A stretch of 64,000 nucleotides of DNA from Hyphomicrobiales bacterium (GTDB taxonomy: Bacteria > Pseudomonadota > Alphaproteobacteria > Rhizobiales > Rhizobiaceae), in assembly GCA_900472625.1 (NCBI GenBank), contig UCIT01000022.1, forward strand, positions 1-64,000. The letters run 5' to 3'. Under the pieces are notes generated by a model. It saw only the letters and a program-made list of their open reading frames with translations, made no database searches and had not been told where the DNA came from. Position 1 is the first letter of the stretch; each line of letters opens with the position of its first letter. Of the stretch, positions 25,084-35,013 are shown piece by piece. The position numbers and the translations under genes are program-made.

Positions 25084-25956
25084 ATGGCAACCCTACACAC
25101 CCGCTCCGCTGCGCGCATGATGATGGCACCTTCGGTGCTGCTTCTCTTCGCCTGGATGATCGTCCCGCTGGTGATGACGATCTACTTCTCGTTCATCGAC
25201 TACAATCTCTTGATGCCGAGCGACAATCGCTTCGTCGGCTTCCTCAATTACAAGTTCTTCCTGACCGATCCGGCATTTTTCGACGCGTTGATCAACACGC
25301 TCGTGCTGGTGCTCAGCGTCCTCGTCATCACCATCGTCGGCGGTATCGCGCTGGCGCTGCTGCTCGACCAGCCGATGTTCGGCCAGGGGATCGTGCGCAT
25401 CCTGGTGATCGCGCCGTTCTTCATCATGCCGACGGTCGCCGCACTGGTGTGGAAGAACATGTTCATGAACCCGGTCAACGGGTTGTTCGCCTATATCGCC
25501 AAGCTGTTCGGCCTGCAGCCGCTCGACTGGCTCGCCAATGCGCCGCTGTTTTCGATCATCCTGATCGTCGCCTGGCAGTGGCTGCCATTCGCCACGCTGA
25601 TCCTGCTCACCGCGCTGCAGTCGCTGTCGGAAGAGCAGAAGGAAGCGGCCGAGATGGATGGCGCCGGCTTCTTCTCGGTGTTCGTCTACATCATCCTGCC
25701 GCACATGGCGCGTGCCATCACCGTGGTCATCCTGATCGAGACGATCTTCCTGCTCTCCGTCTTTGCCGAAATCCTCGTCACCACCAATGGCGGCCCCGGC
25801 ACCAGCAGCACCAACCTGACCTATCTCGTCTACAACAGGGCACTGCTGCAGTTCGACATCGGTGGCGCGTCGGCCGGCGGTATCATCGCGGTCATCCTCG
25901 CCAATATCGTTGCTATCTTCCTCGTCCGCATCGTCGGCAAGAACCTGGAGGCTTGA
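25084..25956 (+). CDS. smoF: polyol ABC transporter permease 1
   Basis: A 290-residue inner-membrane permease with six predicted helices, of the sugar-type MalF-like group. The cytoplasmic coupling loop reads EAAEMDGAGFFSVFVYIILP, the expected EAA motif. It pairs with the next gene to form the channel and contacts the ATPase SmoK. It follows smoE by about 130 bases, including the hairpin, and is followed immediately by smoG with one base between stop and start codons. Confidence 0.93.
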   Translation: MATLHTRSAARMMMAPSVLLLFAWMIVPLVMTIYFSFIDYNLLMPSDNRFVGFLNYKFFLTDPAFFDALINTLVLVLSVLVITIVGGIALALLLDQPMFGQGIVRILVIAPFFIMPTVAALVWKNMFMNPVNGLFAYIAKLFGLQPLDWLANAPLFSIILIVAWQWLPFATLILLTALQSLSEEQKEAAEMDGAGFFSVFVYIILPHMARAITVVILIETIFLLSVFAEILVTTNGGPGTSSTNLTYLVYNRALLQFDIGGASAGGIIAVILANIVAIFLVRIVGKNLEA

Positions 25957-25957
25957 G

Positions 25958-26788
25958 ATGGCTAGAAAGATCACAACCCAGCGCAAGGTGATCGTCACCG
26001 CTGTCGCCTGGACCATCGGCATCATCATCTTCTTCCCGATCCTGTGGACGTTCCTGACGAGCTTCAAGTCGGAAGCCGATGCCATTGCCTCGCCGCCGCA
26101 GTTCCTGTTCTTCCACTGGACGACCGAGAACTATCTCGAGGTGCAGAGCCGCTCGAACTACTTCAGCCACTTCATGAACTCGGTGATCATCGCCTTCGGC
26201 TCGACGCTGCTCGGCCTGATCATCGCCGTTCCGTCCGCCTGGGCGATGGCGTTCTCGCCGACCAAGCGGACCAAGGACGTGTTGATGTGGATGCTGTCGA
26301 CGAAGATGATGCCGCCGGTCGGCGCGCTCATCCCGATCTATCTGATGTTCCGCAACACCGGCCTGCTGGACAGCCGCCTCGGCCTCGTCGTGGTGCTGAT
26401 GCTGATCAACCTGCCGATCATCATCTGGATGCTCTACACCTACTTCAAGGAAATCCCCGGCGAGATCCTCGAAGCGGCCCGCATGGACGGCGCCTCGCTG
26501 ATGAAGGAAATCATCTACGTGCTGACGCCGATGGCCGTGCCCGGCATTGCCTCGACACTGCTCCTCAACATCATCCTGGCCTGGAACGAAGCCTTCTGGA
26601 CGCTCAACCTCACCGCTTCCAAAGCGGCGCCGCTGACCACGTTCATCGCGTCCTATTCCAGCCCGGAAGGACTTTTCTACGCCAAGCTTTCGGCAGCATC
26701 GACCATGGCAATCGCCCCGATCCTGATCCTCGGCTGGTTCAGCCAGAAACAACTCGTCCGCGGCCTGACCTTCGGCGCGGTGAAATAA
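25958..26788 (+). CDS. smoG: polyol ABC transporter permease 2
   Basis: A 276-residue MalG-like permease. The N-terminal helix is AWTIGIIIFFPILWTFLTSF; the EAA loop is EAARMDGASLMKEIIYVLTP. The ATG at 25958 begins one base after the smoF stop, so an upstream in-frame start inside smoF was rejected. The C-terminus QLVRGLTFGAVK is the typical end of this subfamily. Confidence 0.94.
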   Translation: MARKITTQRKVIVTAVAWTIGIIIFFPILWTFLTSFKSEADAIASPPQFLFFHWTTENYLEVQSRSNYFSHFMNSVIIAFGSTLLGLIIAVPSAWAMAFSPTKRTKDVLMWMLSTKMMPPVGALIPIYLMFRNTGLLDSRLGLVVVLMLINLPIIIWMLYTYFKEIPGEILEAARMDGASLMKEIIYVLTPMAVPGIASTLLLNIILAWNEAFWTLNLTASKAAPLTTFIASYSSPEGLFYAKLSAASTMAIAPILILGWFSQKQLVRGLTFGAVK

Positions 26789-26806
26789 GAACTTAGGGAG
26801 AGAGAC

Positions 26807-27805
<999 letters not shown>

Positions 27806-27908
27806 AGCCGCTCGCCGGGGGTGGGGACAACAGTGCGTGCCGGACACGGTGCCCGGCGCGCCGATACCGGGGTCCCATGACCCTGAAGACCTTCAAGAGG
27901 ACTGAGAC

Positions 27909-29390
27909 ATGACGTGCAAACTATCGCTGGCAACGCTTTCCGACGCGGCAAAGACGGCCACTGTGCCGGCCTATGAGCGGGCGTCGCTGAAGGCGGGCAT
28001 CGTGCACTTCGGCGTCGGCAATTTCCACCGCGCCCACCAGGCGATCTACCTCGACGACCTGTTCAACAAGGGCGAGGACCATGACTGGGCGATCATCGGC
28101 GCCGGCATCCTGCCGTCCGATGCGGCGATGCGCGATAAGCTCGCCGCCCAGGATTTCCTGACGACCGTGGTCGAGCAGGACAACAACAAGACCTCGGCAC
28201 GCGTCACCGCGCCGATGATCGACATCCTGCCGGTCGGCGACGCCAAGACGATCATCGCCAAGCTCGCCGATCCCTCGATCCGCATCGTCTCGATGACGAT
28301 CACCGAGGGCGGCTACTTCATCGACGCGTCGGGCAAGTTCAACCCCGCGCATCCGGCGATCGCGGCTGATGGCCAGAACCCCGGTGATCCTAAGACCGTG
28401 TTCGGCCTCGTCGTTGCCGGCCTCAAGGCGCGCAAGGACAAGGGCCTGGTGCCGTTCACCGTGATGTCGTGCGACAACATTCCGCATAACGGCGTCGTCA
28501 CCAAAAATGCCGTCGTCGGCACGGCGGCACTGTCCGATCCCGCCTTCGCCGAGTGGATCAAGGCCAACGTCGCGTTCCCGAATGCCATGGTCGACCGCAT
28601 CACGCCGGCCACCGGCCAGCGCGAGATCGACCTGCTCAAAGACGTGTTTGATATCGAGGACAACTGGCCGGTCTATTGCGAAGAGTTCAAGCAGTGGGTG
28701 CTCGAAGACAAGTTCACCGCCGGCCGTCCGGCGCTGGAGAATGTCGGCGTCACCTTCGTGCCCGACGTGACCCCCTACGAGCACATGAAGATCCGTATCC
28801 TCAACGGCGGCCATGCGGCCATCGCCTATCCGGCGGCGCTGATGGATATCCATTTCGTGCACGACTCGATGGAAGATCCGCTGATCCGCGCCTTCCTCGC
28901 CAAGCTCGAGACCGACGAGATCATTCCGATCGTGCCGCCGGTGCCGAATACGTCGCTGACGGATTACTTCGCGCTGATCGAACACCGCCTGCTCAACCCG
29001 AAGATCGCCGACACCATCCCGCGCCTGGCGCAGGACGGCTCCAACCGTCAGCCGAAGTTCATCCTGCCCTCGACACTCGACAACCTGAACCAGGGTCGCG
29101 ATGTCGTCGGTCTGGCGCTGGTCTCAGCACTCTGGTGCCGCTACTTCGCCGGCAAGACGGACAGCGGCCAGGACATCGTCTTTAACGATGCCAGCGCCGA
29201 CCGGCTGCATGCCGCGGCGCTGAAGGCCAAGGACGATCCGGCTGCCTTCCTCGCCTTCGACGATATCTTCGGCGAAGTGGCGAAGTCGGAGCTGTTCCGC
29301 AAGCGCTTCGCGCATGCGCTGAAGACGCTCTGGGACAAGGGCACCCGCGAGACGCTGCAGCTTTACCTCGACAACAAGCTCTCGGCTTAG
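27909..29390 (+). CDS. mtlK: mannitol/polyol 2-dehydrogenase
   Basis: A 493-residue long-chain polyol-specific dehydrogenase that oxidises D-mannitol to fructose with NAD, and often D-arabitol or D-sorbitol as well. The N-terminal Rossmann domain has IVHFGVGNFHRAHQA. The catalytic region has KIRILNGGHAAIAYPAALM, giving the Lys, Asn and His of the K-x4-N-x2-H motif. TITEGGYF and MVDRITPAT are also family segments. It sits in the smo operon about 100 bases after smoK. Unlike the classic smo locus, no sorbitol dehydrogenase (smoS, an SDR) is adjacent. Confidence 0.94.
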   Translation: MTCKLSLATLSDAAKTATVPAYERASLKAGIVHFGVGNFHRAHQAIYLDDLFNKGEDHDWAIIGAGILPSDAAMRDKLAAQDFLTTVVEQDNNKTSARVTAPMIDILPVGDAKTIIAKLADPSIRIVSMTITEGGYFIDASGKFNPAHPAIAADGQNPGDPKTVFGLVVAGLKARKDKGLVPFTVMSCDNIPHNGVVTKNAVVGTAALSDPAFAEWIKANVAFPNAMVDRITPATGQREIDLLKDVFDIEDNWPVYCEEFKQWVLEDKFTAGRPALENVGVTFVPDVTPYEHMKIRILNGGHAAIAYPAALMDIHFVHDSMEDPLIRAFLAKLETDEIIPIVPPVPNTSLTDYFALIEHRLLNPKIADTIPRLAQDGSNRQPKFILPSTLDNLNQGRDVVGLALVSALWCRYFAGKTDSGQDIVFNDASADRLHAAALKAKDDPAAFLAFDDIFGEVAKSELFRKRFAHALKTLWDKGTRETLQLYLDNKLSA

Positions 29391-29401
29391 GGTGGTGAAG
29401 C

Positions 29402-30091
29402 ATGGCTGACAGCGAGAAGCGCCTGGTCATTTTCGATTGCGATGGCGTTCTCGTCGATAGCGAGCCGATTTCCGTCAGCGTTCTCGTCAAGGCGATGAAC
29501 GATCTCAATGTGCCGATCACCGAGGAGGAGGTCTATGGCCGCTTCCTCGGGCGCAGTCTCGCAACCGTGATCGACACGATGAAGACCGAGTATGACGTGC
29601 ATCCGGGGGAGGCGTTTCTCGAGCAGATCCGCACGGACCTCTACGCACGCTTCCGCACGGAGCTGAAGCCGATCGGGGGCGTTGGTGCAACCATCGATGC
29701 GCTCGATATTCCCTGCTGCGTGGCGTCGTCCAGCCAGATCGAGCGCATCCGCCTGTCGCTGACGGTGACCGGCCTGATCGACAAGCTGCCGCATATCTTC
29801 AGCGCCTCCATGGTTAAGAACGGCAAGCCGGCGCCGGATCTCTTCCTGCACGCGGCCCATGAAATGCAGGCCGCGCCGGCCGAGTGCGTGGTCATCGAAG
29901 ACAGTCCTGCCGGCATCGAGGCGGCGAAGGCGGCGGGCATGACGGTGTTTGCCTTCACCGGCGGATCGCACGCCAATTTTGCCGGCTATCGTGCTGAACT
30001 GGAGCGACTTTCTCCCGATGCGACGTTTGACGTCATGCCGGAATTGATACACCTTGTCCGCACCTTCAAGCAGGACGGGATTCACCTTTAA
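29402..30091 (+). CDS. HAD-superfamily sugar phosphatase/phosphoglucomutase-like
   Basis: A 229-residue HAD hydrolase of the beta-phosphoglucomutase-like subclass. Motif I is FDCDGVLVDSEP with the nucleophile Asp, motif II CCVASSSQ, motif III Lys in KNGKPAPDLF, and motif IV VIEDSPAGIEAA. The cap domain lies at about residues 18-85. Such proteins dephosphorylate sugar or polyol phosphates, for example to prevent toxic accumulation. It is 11 bases after mtlK, and its stop overlaps the start of the kinase gene, so the three form one translational unit. Confidence 0.92.
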   Translation: MADSEKRLVIFDCDGVLVDSEPISVSVLVKAMNDLNVPITEEEVYGRFLGRSLATVIDTMKTEYDVHPGEAFLEQIRTDLYARFRTELKPIGGVGATIDALDIPCCVASSSQIERIRLSLTVTGLIDKLPHIFSASMVKNGKPAPDLFLHAAHEMQAAPAECVVIEDSPAGIEAAKAAGMTVFAFTGGSHANFAGYRAELERLSPDATFDVMPELIHLVRTFKQDGIHL

Positions 30092-31674
30092 TGCCTCAGC
30101 ATGTGGTCGCGGTCGATATCGGCACGGGCAGTGCACGCGCCGGCGTCTTCGATGCCGGAGGCCAGTTGCTCGGCAAGGCCGAGCATCCGATCATCATGAA
30201 CCGGCCGCGTGAAAACCATGCGGAGCACGATTCGGAAGACATCTGGTCGGCCGTCAGCATCGCGGTGCGCAAGGCGATGGAGCAATCGGGTATTCCGCCG
30301 GAAACGGTCGGGGCCATCGGCTTCGATGGCACCTGCTCGCTCGTGGTGCGCGACATCGACGGCGGCCAGATCAGCGTGTCCACCGGCGGCGAGCGGCGCT
30401 TCGATACGATCGTCTGGCTCGATCATCGGGCCCTGAAGGAAGCCGATTTCTGTACGGCCACGCAGCATGAGGTGCTGGAACATTCGGGGCATTTCATGTC
30501 GCCGGAGATGGAGATGCCGAAGCTGATGTGGCTGAAGCAGAAGCTGCCCGGCACCTGGATGAACACCGGCTATCTCTTCGACCTCGCCGACTTCATGACC
30601 TGGAAGGCCACCGGTTCGCTGGCCCGCTCGCGCTGCACGCTGACCGCCAAGTGGAATTATCTGGCGCATCAAAAGCAGGGATGGCGCAAGGATTTTCTCG
30701 AGCAGATCGGTCTCGACGACCTGCAGGCGCGCGGGCGCTTGCCCGACGAGACGGCTGCCGTCGGCAGCAGCGTCGGAACGCTGACGCAGGAGGCCGCATC
30801 GGCGCTTGGCCTTACGACCGCCTGTCATGTGTCTGCGGGAATGGTCGATGCCTATGCCGGCGCGCTCGGGACGCTTGGCGGCGATGCGCATGACCCGGAG
30901 CGGCTGGAGCGGCAACTGGCGCTGATTGCCGGTACGTCGAGCTGCATCGTGTCGTTTTCGCACGAGCGCCGCCCGAGCCACGGCATGTGGGGCCCCTATT
31001 ACGAGGCGGTGTTTCCCGGAACCTGGTTGGTCGAGGCCGGCCAGTCTGCCACCGGCGCCTTGCTCGACCACGTGGTCAGGATGCATGCGGCTGGCGGCGA
31101 GCCGACGGCGGCGCTGCATCAGAAGATCGTCTCGCGGATCTCGCAACTGCGCGCCGAGGAGGGCGACCAGTTCGGTGCCCGGATTTTCGTGCTCCCCGAT
31201 TTTCACGGCAACCGTTCGCCGCTGGCCGATCCGCATGCGGTCGGCGCCATCAGCGGCCTGACGCTCGATACGTCGTTCGACGGGCTCTGCACGCTCTACT
31301 GGCGCACGGCCGTCGCCATCGCGCTCGGCATCCGGCACATTCTCGAGCGAATGAAGGAATACGGTTACGGGCCGGACACGCTGCACGTCGCCGGCGGGCA
31401 TGTGAAGAACCCGGTGCTGATGGAACTCTATTCGGATGCGACCGGCTGCAGGGTCGTGGTGCCGAAAATGAACGAGGCGGTGCTTCTTGGCACCGCCATG
31501 GCGGCTTCGGTTGCCTGCGGATTGCACGCCGACCTGCCGACGGCGGGGGCAGCGATGTATCCCGGCGGCGAGGTGAGGGTGCCGGATGAGCGTAAGCGGG
31601 CGCTTTACGATCGCGAGTATCGCCGACTGCTGGCGATGTACCGGCATCGCGCCGAGCTTGAGGCGATGGAATAG
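30091..31674 (+). CDS. FGGY-family pentulose kinase (D-ribulokinase-like)
   Basis: A 527-residue FGGY kinase. The N-terminal ATPase-fold segment is VAVDIGTGSARAGVFD; then IGFDGTCSLVV, the FDLADFMTWKATG core, GMVDAYAGALG with the predicted catalytic Asp, and HVAGGHVKNPVLMEL. The pattern GFDGTCSLV is that of the pentulose kinase branch that includes eukaryotic D-ribulokinases rather than glycerol kinase. It starts in the TAATG that ends the HAD gene. In this operon it would phosphorylate the ketose produced by the dehydrogenase; D-ribulose or D-xylulose are most likely. The substrate needs an assay. Confidence 0.9.
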   Translation: MPQHVVAVDIGTGSARAGVFDAGGQLLGKAEHPIIMNRPRENHAEHDSEDIWSAVSIAVRKAMEQSGIPPETVGAIGFDGTCSLVVRDIDGGQISVSTGGERRFDTIVWLDHRALKEADFCTATQHEVLEHSGHFMSPEMEMPKLMWLKQKLPGTWMNTGYLFDLADFMTWKATGSLARSRCTLTAKWNYLAHQKQGWRKDFLEQIGLDDLQARGRLPDETAAVGSSVGTLTQEAASALGLTTACHVSAGMVDAYAGALGTLGGDAHDPERLERQLALIAGTSSCIVSFSHERRPSHGMWGPYYEAVFPGTWLVEAGQSATGALLDHVVRMHAAGGEPTAALHQKIVSRISQLRAEEGDQFGARIFVLPDFHGNRSPLADPHAVGAISGLTLDTSFDGLCTLYWRTAVAIALGIRHILERMKEYGYGPDTLHVAGGHVKNPVLMELYSDATGCRVVVPKMNEAVLLGTAMAASVACGLHADLPTAGAAMYPGGEVRVPDERKRALYDREYRRLLAMYRHRAELEAME

Positions 31675-31713
31675 CGCACGCGGACGCTGACATCCGTCAG
31701 GCGTGACTGACGT

Positions 31714-32568
31714 TCAGCGGCTTGCATCCTCGCCGAGCATGGCGCTGAATTCGGCCATGCGTCCGGCCCGCAAGGTGGCCTCTTCGCCGACGGCCGCAAT
31801 CACCGCTGAGGACATACAGTCGAGCAGGGCGATGACCGGTGGCAGGTTGTCCGCTTCGCCGGCTCGTGCCGGCGGCAAAGGCAGGATGAGATTGGCCTGA
31901 TCCGGCATCCAGTTTGCGCTCTGGGCGCTGATCAGCACGACCCGGTAACCGTACCGACGCGCGATGCGGGCGAGCAGCCGGGCCTTCTTGAAACGCTGGC
32001 TGTCGATGATGACGACAAGCGCTTCGTTGCCGTTGACGCGGGCAAACAACTCGGCAAAGCGATTGCCGGATCCGTCGAGCGCATGTACGCCGTCACGCGC
32101 CTGGGTCAGGCGCTGGCTGAAATGGGTGGCGAAGCTCGCCTGCGATACGTGGGTGGCGATGAACACTTCGCGGGCGTTGCGGATCGCCGAGATGGTTTCG
32201 CTCCACTGTGGTTGCCCGGTCAGATGGTAGATGTGGTGCAGGGCCTGGATTTGTTCGGAGACGAGCACGGCAAGTGGCTTGCCATCGGATGCATCGACTT
32301 GCAACTCTGTCATCGATGCCTGCATCTGGGTGGCCGAAACGCTAGAGACGTCACGGATCTGCACCTTGACGCTATCCAGCCCCTGATAGCCGAGCGCGCG
32401 CAGGAAGCGGCCGACGGTCATCGGGCTGAGGTCCAGCCGGTCTGCCACCGAGGCGGCCGTCTCGAACGGCAGGTCGCTCAGATGTTCGGTGAAATATTTT
32501 GCGATACGACGCTCGGCAGGCGTGCCGGATTTCGAATACTGGCGGAGCTTCTGAACAAAGTCTTCCAC
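31714..32568 (-). CDS. MurR/RpiR-family regulator
   Basis: Regulator of about 284 residues. The N-terminal RpiR helix-turn-helix contains AERRIAKYFTEHL and TAASVADRLDLSPMTVGRFLRALGY; the C-terminal SIS domain for phosphosugar binding has REVFIATHVSQASFATHFSQRL. The frame is open further upstream, but that part is an AT-rich promoter; I favour GTG 32568 (MEDFVQKL). It converges on the FGGY kinase gene, and its own promoter is shared with the EI24 gene. It may sense a phosphosugar from the polyol route, but this is only context. Confidence 0.85.
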   Translation of the reverse strand: MEDFVQKLRQYSKSGTPAERRIAKYFTEHLSDLPFETAASVADRLDLSPMTVGRFLRALGYQGLDSVKVQIRDVSSVSATQMQASMTELQVDASDGKPLAVLVSEQIQALHHIYHLTGQPQWSETISAIRNAREVFIATHVSQASFATHFSQRLTQARDGVHALDGSGNRFAELFARVNGNEALVVIIDSQRFKKARLLARIARRYGYRVVLISAQSANWMPDQANLILPLPPARAGEADNLPPVIALLDCMSSAVIAAVGEEATLRAGRMAEFSAMLGEDASR

Positions 32569-32784
32569 GGTCGCTGTCCCGATGTCAGGAGTTTTTTCTC
32601 GTATTCTAATGAAACGTTTGCGCGGACAGATAGTCCAAACGCAATGCAAGTATGCCAGAATGCTTATTAAAATATATATTAACAAACGCTTTTGAACAAC
32701 AATTCCGTTAATTTAGCGAAATAATTTCAGCCTTGCCGTTCAAAGATCAGATTCCTACATCTTTCGCGCAACCGGAGACGTCAC
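32569..32784. promoter_or_regulatory. divergent AT-rich control region
   Basis: This 216-base gap is distinctly AT-rich (for example around 32665-32730) compared with its surroundings. It must hold the promoters of the RpiR gene and of the EI24-domain gene. I found no inverted repeat strong enough to call an operator. Confidence 0.4.
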
Positions 32785-33498
32785 ATGATCCTTGAAGCAG
32801 CCCGCCTGTCAGCTTCCAATCTGTTCGCTGCCGAAACGCGTTCGGTCTTCTGGAAGGTGCTCGGGTTAACGGTTCTCGCGCTGATCGGCCTGTGGCTGGC
32901 GTTGCGCGGCGTGTTCATGACCTTCCTGTTCCCGTGGCTCGCGAGCTTCTTTCCCGACTTGCCGGACTGGGCTGGATGGCTGGGCTTCGTGTTCGCCATC
33001 ATGGCCGGCATCGGGCTGGCGCTTGGGCTCGCTTTGCTTCTGTCACCGGTGACGGCGCTGATTGCCGGGCTTTTTCTCGACGATGTCGCCGAGGTCGTGG
33101 AAAAGCGCGACTATCCCGGCGACGTGCCCGGCACGCCGATGCCGCTCGGGCCAGCGATGCTGAGTTCGATAAAATTTCTCGGTGTGGTCATTGCCGGTAA
33201 TATCGTGGCGCTGTTCCTCCTGTTCATCCCGGGGATCAACCTCGTCGCCTTCTTTCTGGTCAACGGCTACCTGCTCGGCCGCGAATTCTTCGAGTTCGCG
33301 GCCATGCGTTTCCGGTCGCCCGACGAGGCGCGGCTGTTTCGCCAGAAGCACGCGCCGACGGTGTTCATGGCCGGCCTGGTGATCGCCGTGTTCCTGGCCA
33401 TCCCCATCGTCAACCTGCTGACGCCGCTGTTTGCAGCCGGCATGATGGTGCATCTGCACAAGCTGTTGTCGCGCAGGGAGCTCGGCGTCCGCGTCTGA
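32785..33498 (+). CDS. EI24 domain membrane protein, CysZ-like
   Basis: A 237-residue integral membrane protein of the EI24/CysZ family, with about six hydrophobic segments. Recognisable segments are LLSPVTALIAGLFLDDVAEVVE and the C-terminal GYLLGREFFEFAAMRF. Some relatives (CysZ) import sulfate for cysteine synthesis, but the wider family is poorly defined. No sulfur genes are adjacent, so a cysZ symbol is withheld. The gene is followed by a conserved intergenic repeat. Confidence 0.85.
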   Translation: MILEAARLSASNLFAAETRSVFWKVLGLTVLALIGLWLALRGVFMTFLFPWLASFFPDLPDWAGWLGFVFAIMAGIGLALGLALLLSPVTALIAGLFLDDVAEVVEKRDYPGDVPGTPMPLGPAMLSSIKFLGVVIAGNIVALFLLFIPGINLVAFFLVNGYLLGREFFEFAAMRFRSPDEARLFRQKHAPTVFMAGLVIAVFLAIPIVNLLTPLFAAGMMVHLHKLLSRRELGVRV

Positions 33499-33503
33499 TC
33501 GCT

Positions 33504-33605
33504 GGAGCAGGTCCGCTTTTCTTCGAACCGCGGACCTGCTCTAGGCTTTTGTTTTCACACAATTCCGGACGGAAAACCGCTTCGCACTTTTCCTGGAATT
33601 GCTCT
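33504..33605. repeat. dispersed rhizobial intergenic repeat, two modules
   Basis: Module 1 is a perfect hairpin with 12-bp arms GAGCAGGTCCGC (33504-33515) and GCGGACCTGCTC (33530-33541). Module 2 begins with TTTTGTTTTCACACAATTCC and contains GGAAAACCGCTTCGCACTTT. Its core reappears on the opposite strand at 43.55 kb. The element reaches the nth stop codon and may act as the terminator for both convergent genes. Confidence 0.75.
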
Positions 33606-34398
33606 AGTCGACGCCTTCGCCGATCACCTGTGGCGGCAGCTCGACCAGCGGGGCCGGAATGTCGCAGCTCTTTTCGGGCGAGCGACAGAGATCGGCGATG
33701 ACGCAGTGCTCGCATTCGGCGCGCCGCGCCTTGCAGGTATAGCGGCCATGCAGGATCAGCCAGTGGTGGGCGTGATAGAGGTAGTGCTTCGGGATCACCT
33801 TCATCAGCCGCGCCTCGACCTCGTCGGGCGTCTTGCCCGGCGCCAGTTTGATGCGGTTGGCGATGCGGAAGATGTGGGTGTCGACGGCCATGGTTGCCTG
33901 GCCGAAGGCCATCGACAGAACGACGTTGGCGGTCTTGCGGCCGACGCCGGGCAGCATCACCAGCTCGTCGCGTGTCTGCGGCACGACGCTGCCGAAAACC
34001 TCGACCAGCATCCGCGACAGGGCAATCACGTTCTTCGCCTTGTTGCGGTAAAGGCCGATGGTCTTGATGTAGTCGCGCACCTTGTCCTCGCCGAGGGCAA
34101 GCATCTTTTCCGGCGTGTCGGCAACCTTGAACAGGGCGCGCGTCGCCTTGTTGACGCCGGCGTCCGTCGCCTGCGCGGACAGCGCCACGGCGACCACCAG
34201 CGTGAACGGGTTGGAATGCTCGAGCTCGCCCTTCGGCTCTGGCCGCTGGATCGAGAAGCGGCGGAACATCTCCTCGCGCTCGGCCTCGCTGTACACGGAC
34301 CGGACCGCAGCCAGCTTCTTGCGGCGGACGACGGGGTTCTCTGGTGCTTTCGCAGACTGCGACGATGTGGCGGCGGATTTGAGTTTCGGAGTGGACAT
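33604..34398 (-). CDS. nth: endonuclease III
   Basis: A 264-residue bifunctional DNA glycosylase/AP lyase for oxidised pyrimidines. The helix-hairpin-helix reads LPGVGRKTANVV with the catalytic Lys, followed by the catalytic Asp in VDTHIFRI. The [4Fe-4S] loop is C-x6-C-x2-C-x5-C, starting at CKARRAEC. About 40 extra N-terminal residues rich in Lys, Ser and Ala precede the core, usual in rhizobia. ATG 34398 was chosen over 34443, because the longer form would run into the divergent DUF2244 gene. Confidence 0.96.
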   Translation of the reverse strand: MSTPKLKSAATSSQSAKAPENPVVRRKKLAAVRSVYSEAEREEMFRRFSIQRPEPKGELEHSNPFTLVVAVALSAQATDAGVNKATRALFKVADTPEKMLALGEDKVRDYIKTIGLYRNKAKNVIALSRMLVEVFGSVVPQTRDELVMLPGVGRKTANVVLSMAFGQATMAVDTHIFRIANRIKLAPGKTPDEVEARLMKVIPKHYLYHAHHWLILHGRYTCKARRAECEHCVIADLCRSPEKSCDIPAPLVELPPQVIGEGVD

Positions 34399-34420
34399 TC
34401 CGAATCTATACTCGGCAGCC

Positions 34421-34933
34421 ATGATGGAAAGCAACGCCGACAACGCCGCTCAACAGGCGGTTTTCGAGCAGCCCGTGTTTGCAGCCGAGCTCTATCCCCA
34501 CCGGTCGCTGGGCCGCAAAGGGTTTCGGGTGATGCTGCTGCTGACGGGCGGCTTCTGCCTGTTCTATGGCCTGTTCTTCGTTGCGACCGGCGCCTGGCCG
34601 ATCGGCCTGTTCTTCGGGCTGGATTTCCTGCTGCTCTACGGCGCCTTCAGGCTGAACTACCGCTCGGCGCGGACGCGCGAACTGGTGACGGTGTCGCGCA
34701 CCGATATCGCCGTGCGCAAGATCGCCCCTTCGGGCCGGACCATCGAGCATCATTTCAATCCGTTCTGGACTCGGTTCATGGTGCGCCGTGACGACGAAAT
34801 CGGCATCCTGTCGATGCATATCTCGGGGCAGGGGCGCGGCACCGATATCGGCTCGTTCCTCAACCCGGATGACCGCGAAAGCTTCGCCAAAGCATTCAAG
34901 CGGGCGCTGGCGACGGTGACGCAACGTATCTAA
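34421..34933 (+). CDS. DUF2244 domain membrane protein
   Basis: A 170-residue protein with two adjacent membrane helices (about residues 40-80). It has the DUF2244 pattern: AELYPHRSLGRKGFRVML, FRLNYRSARTRELVTV and HFNPFWTRFMVRRDDE. Function is unknown. It is divergent from nth with only 22 bases between start codons, so the two share a compact promoter region. The second Met (34424) is an equal candidate for the start. Confidence 0.85.
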   Translation: MMESNADNAAQQAVFEQPVFAAELYPHRSLGRKGFRVMLLLTGGFCLFYGLFFVATGAWPIGLFFGLDFLLLYGAFRLNYRSARTRELVTVSRTDIAVRKIAPSGRTIEHHFNPFWTRFMVRRDDEIGILSMHISGQGRGTDIGSFLNPDDRESFAKAFKRALATVTQRI

Positions 34934-35013
34934 GCGATCCCTTGCATGCCTGCAAGAATCGGGTGGCTCGGCGGATGCCCCTTGACTATCTCCTTGTGAC
35001 AAGGAGAAAGATC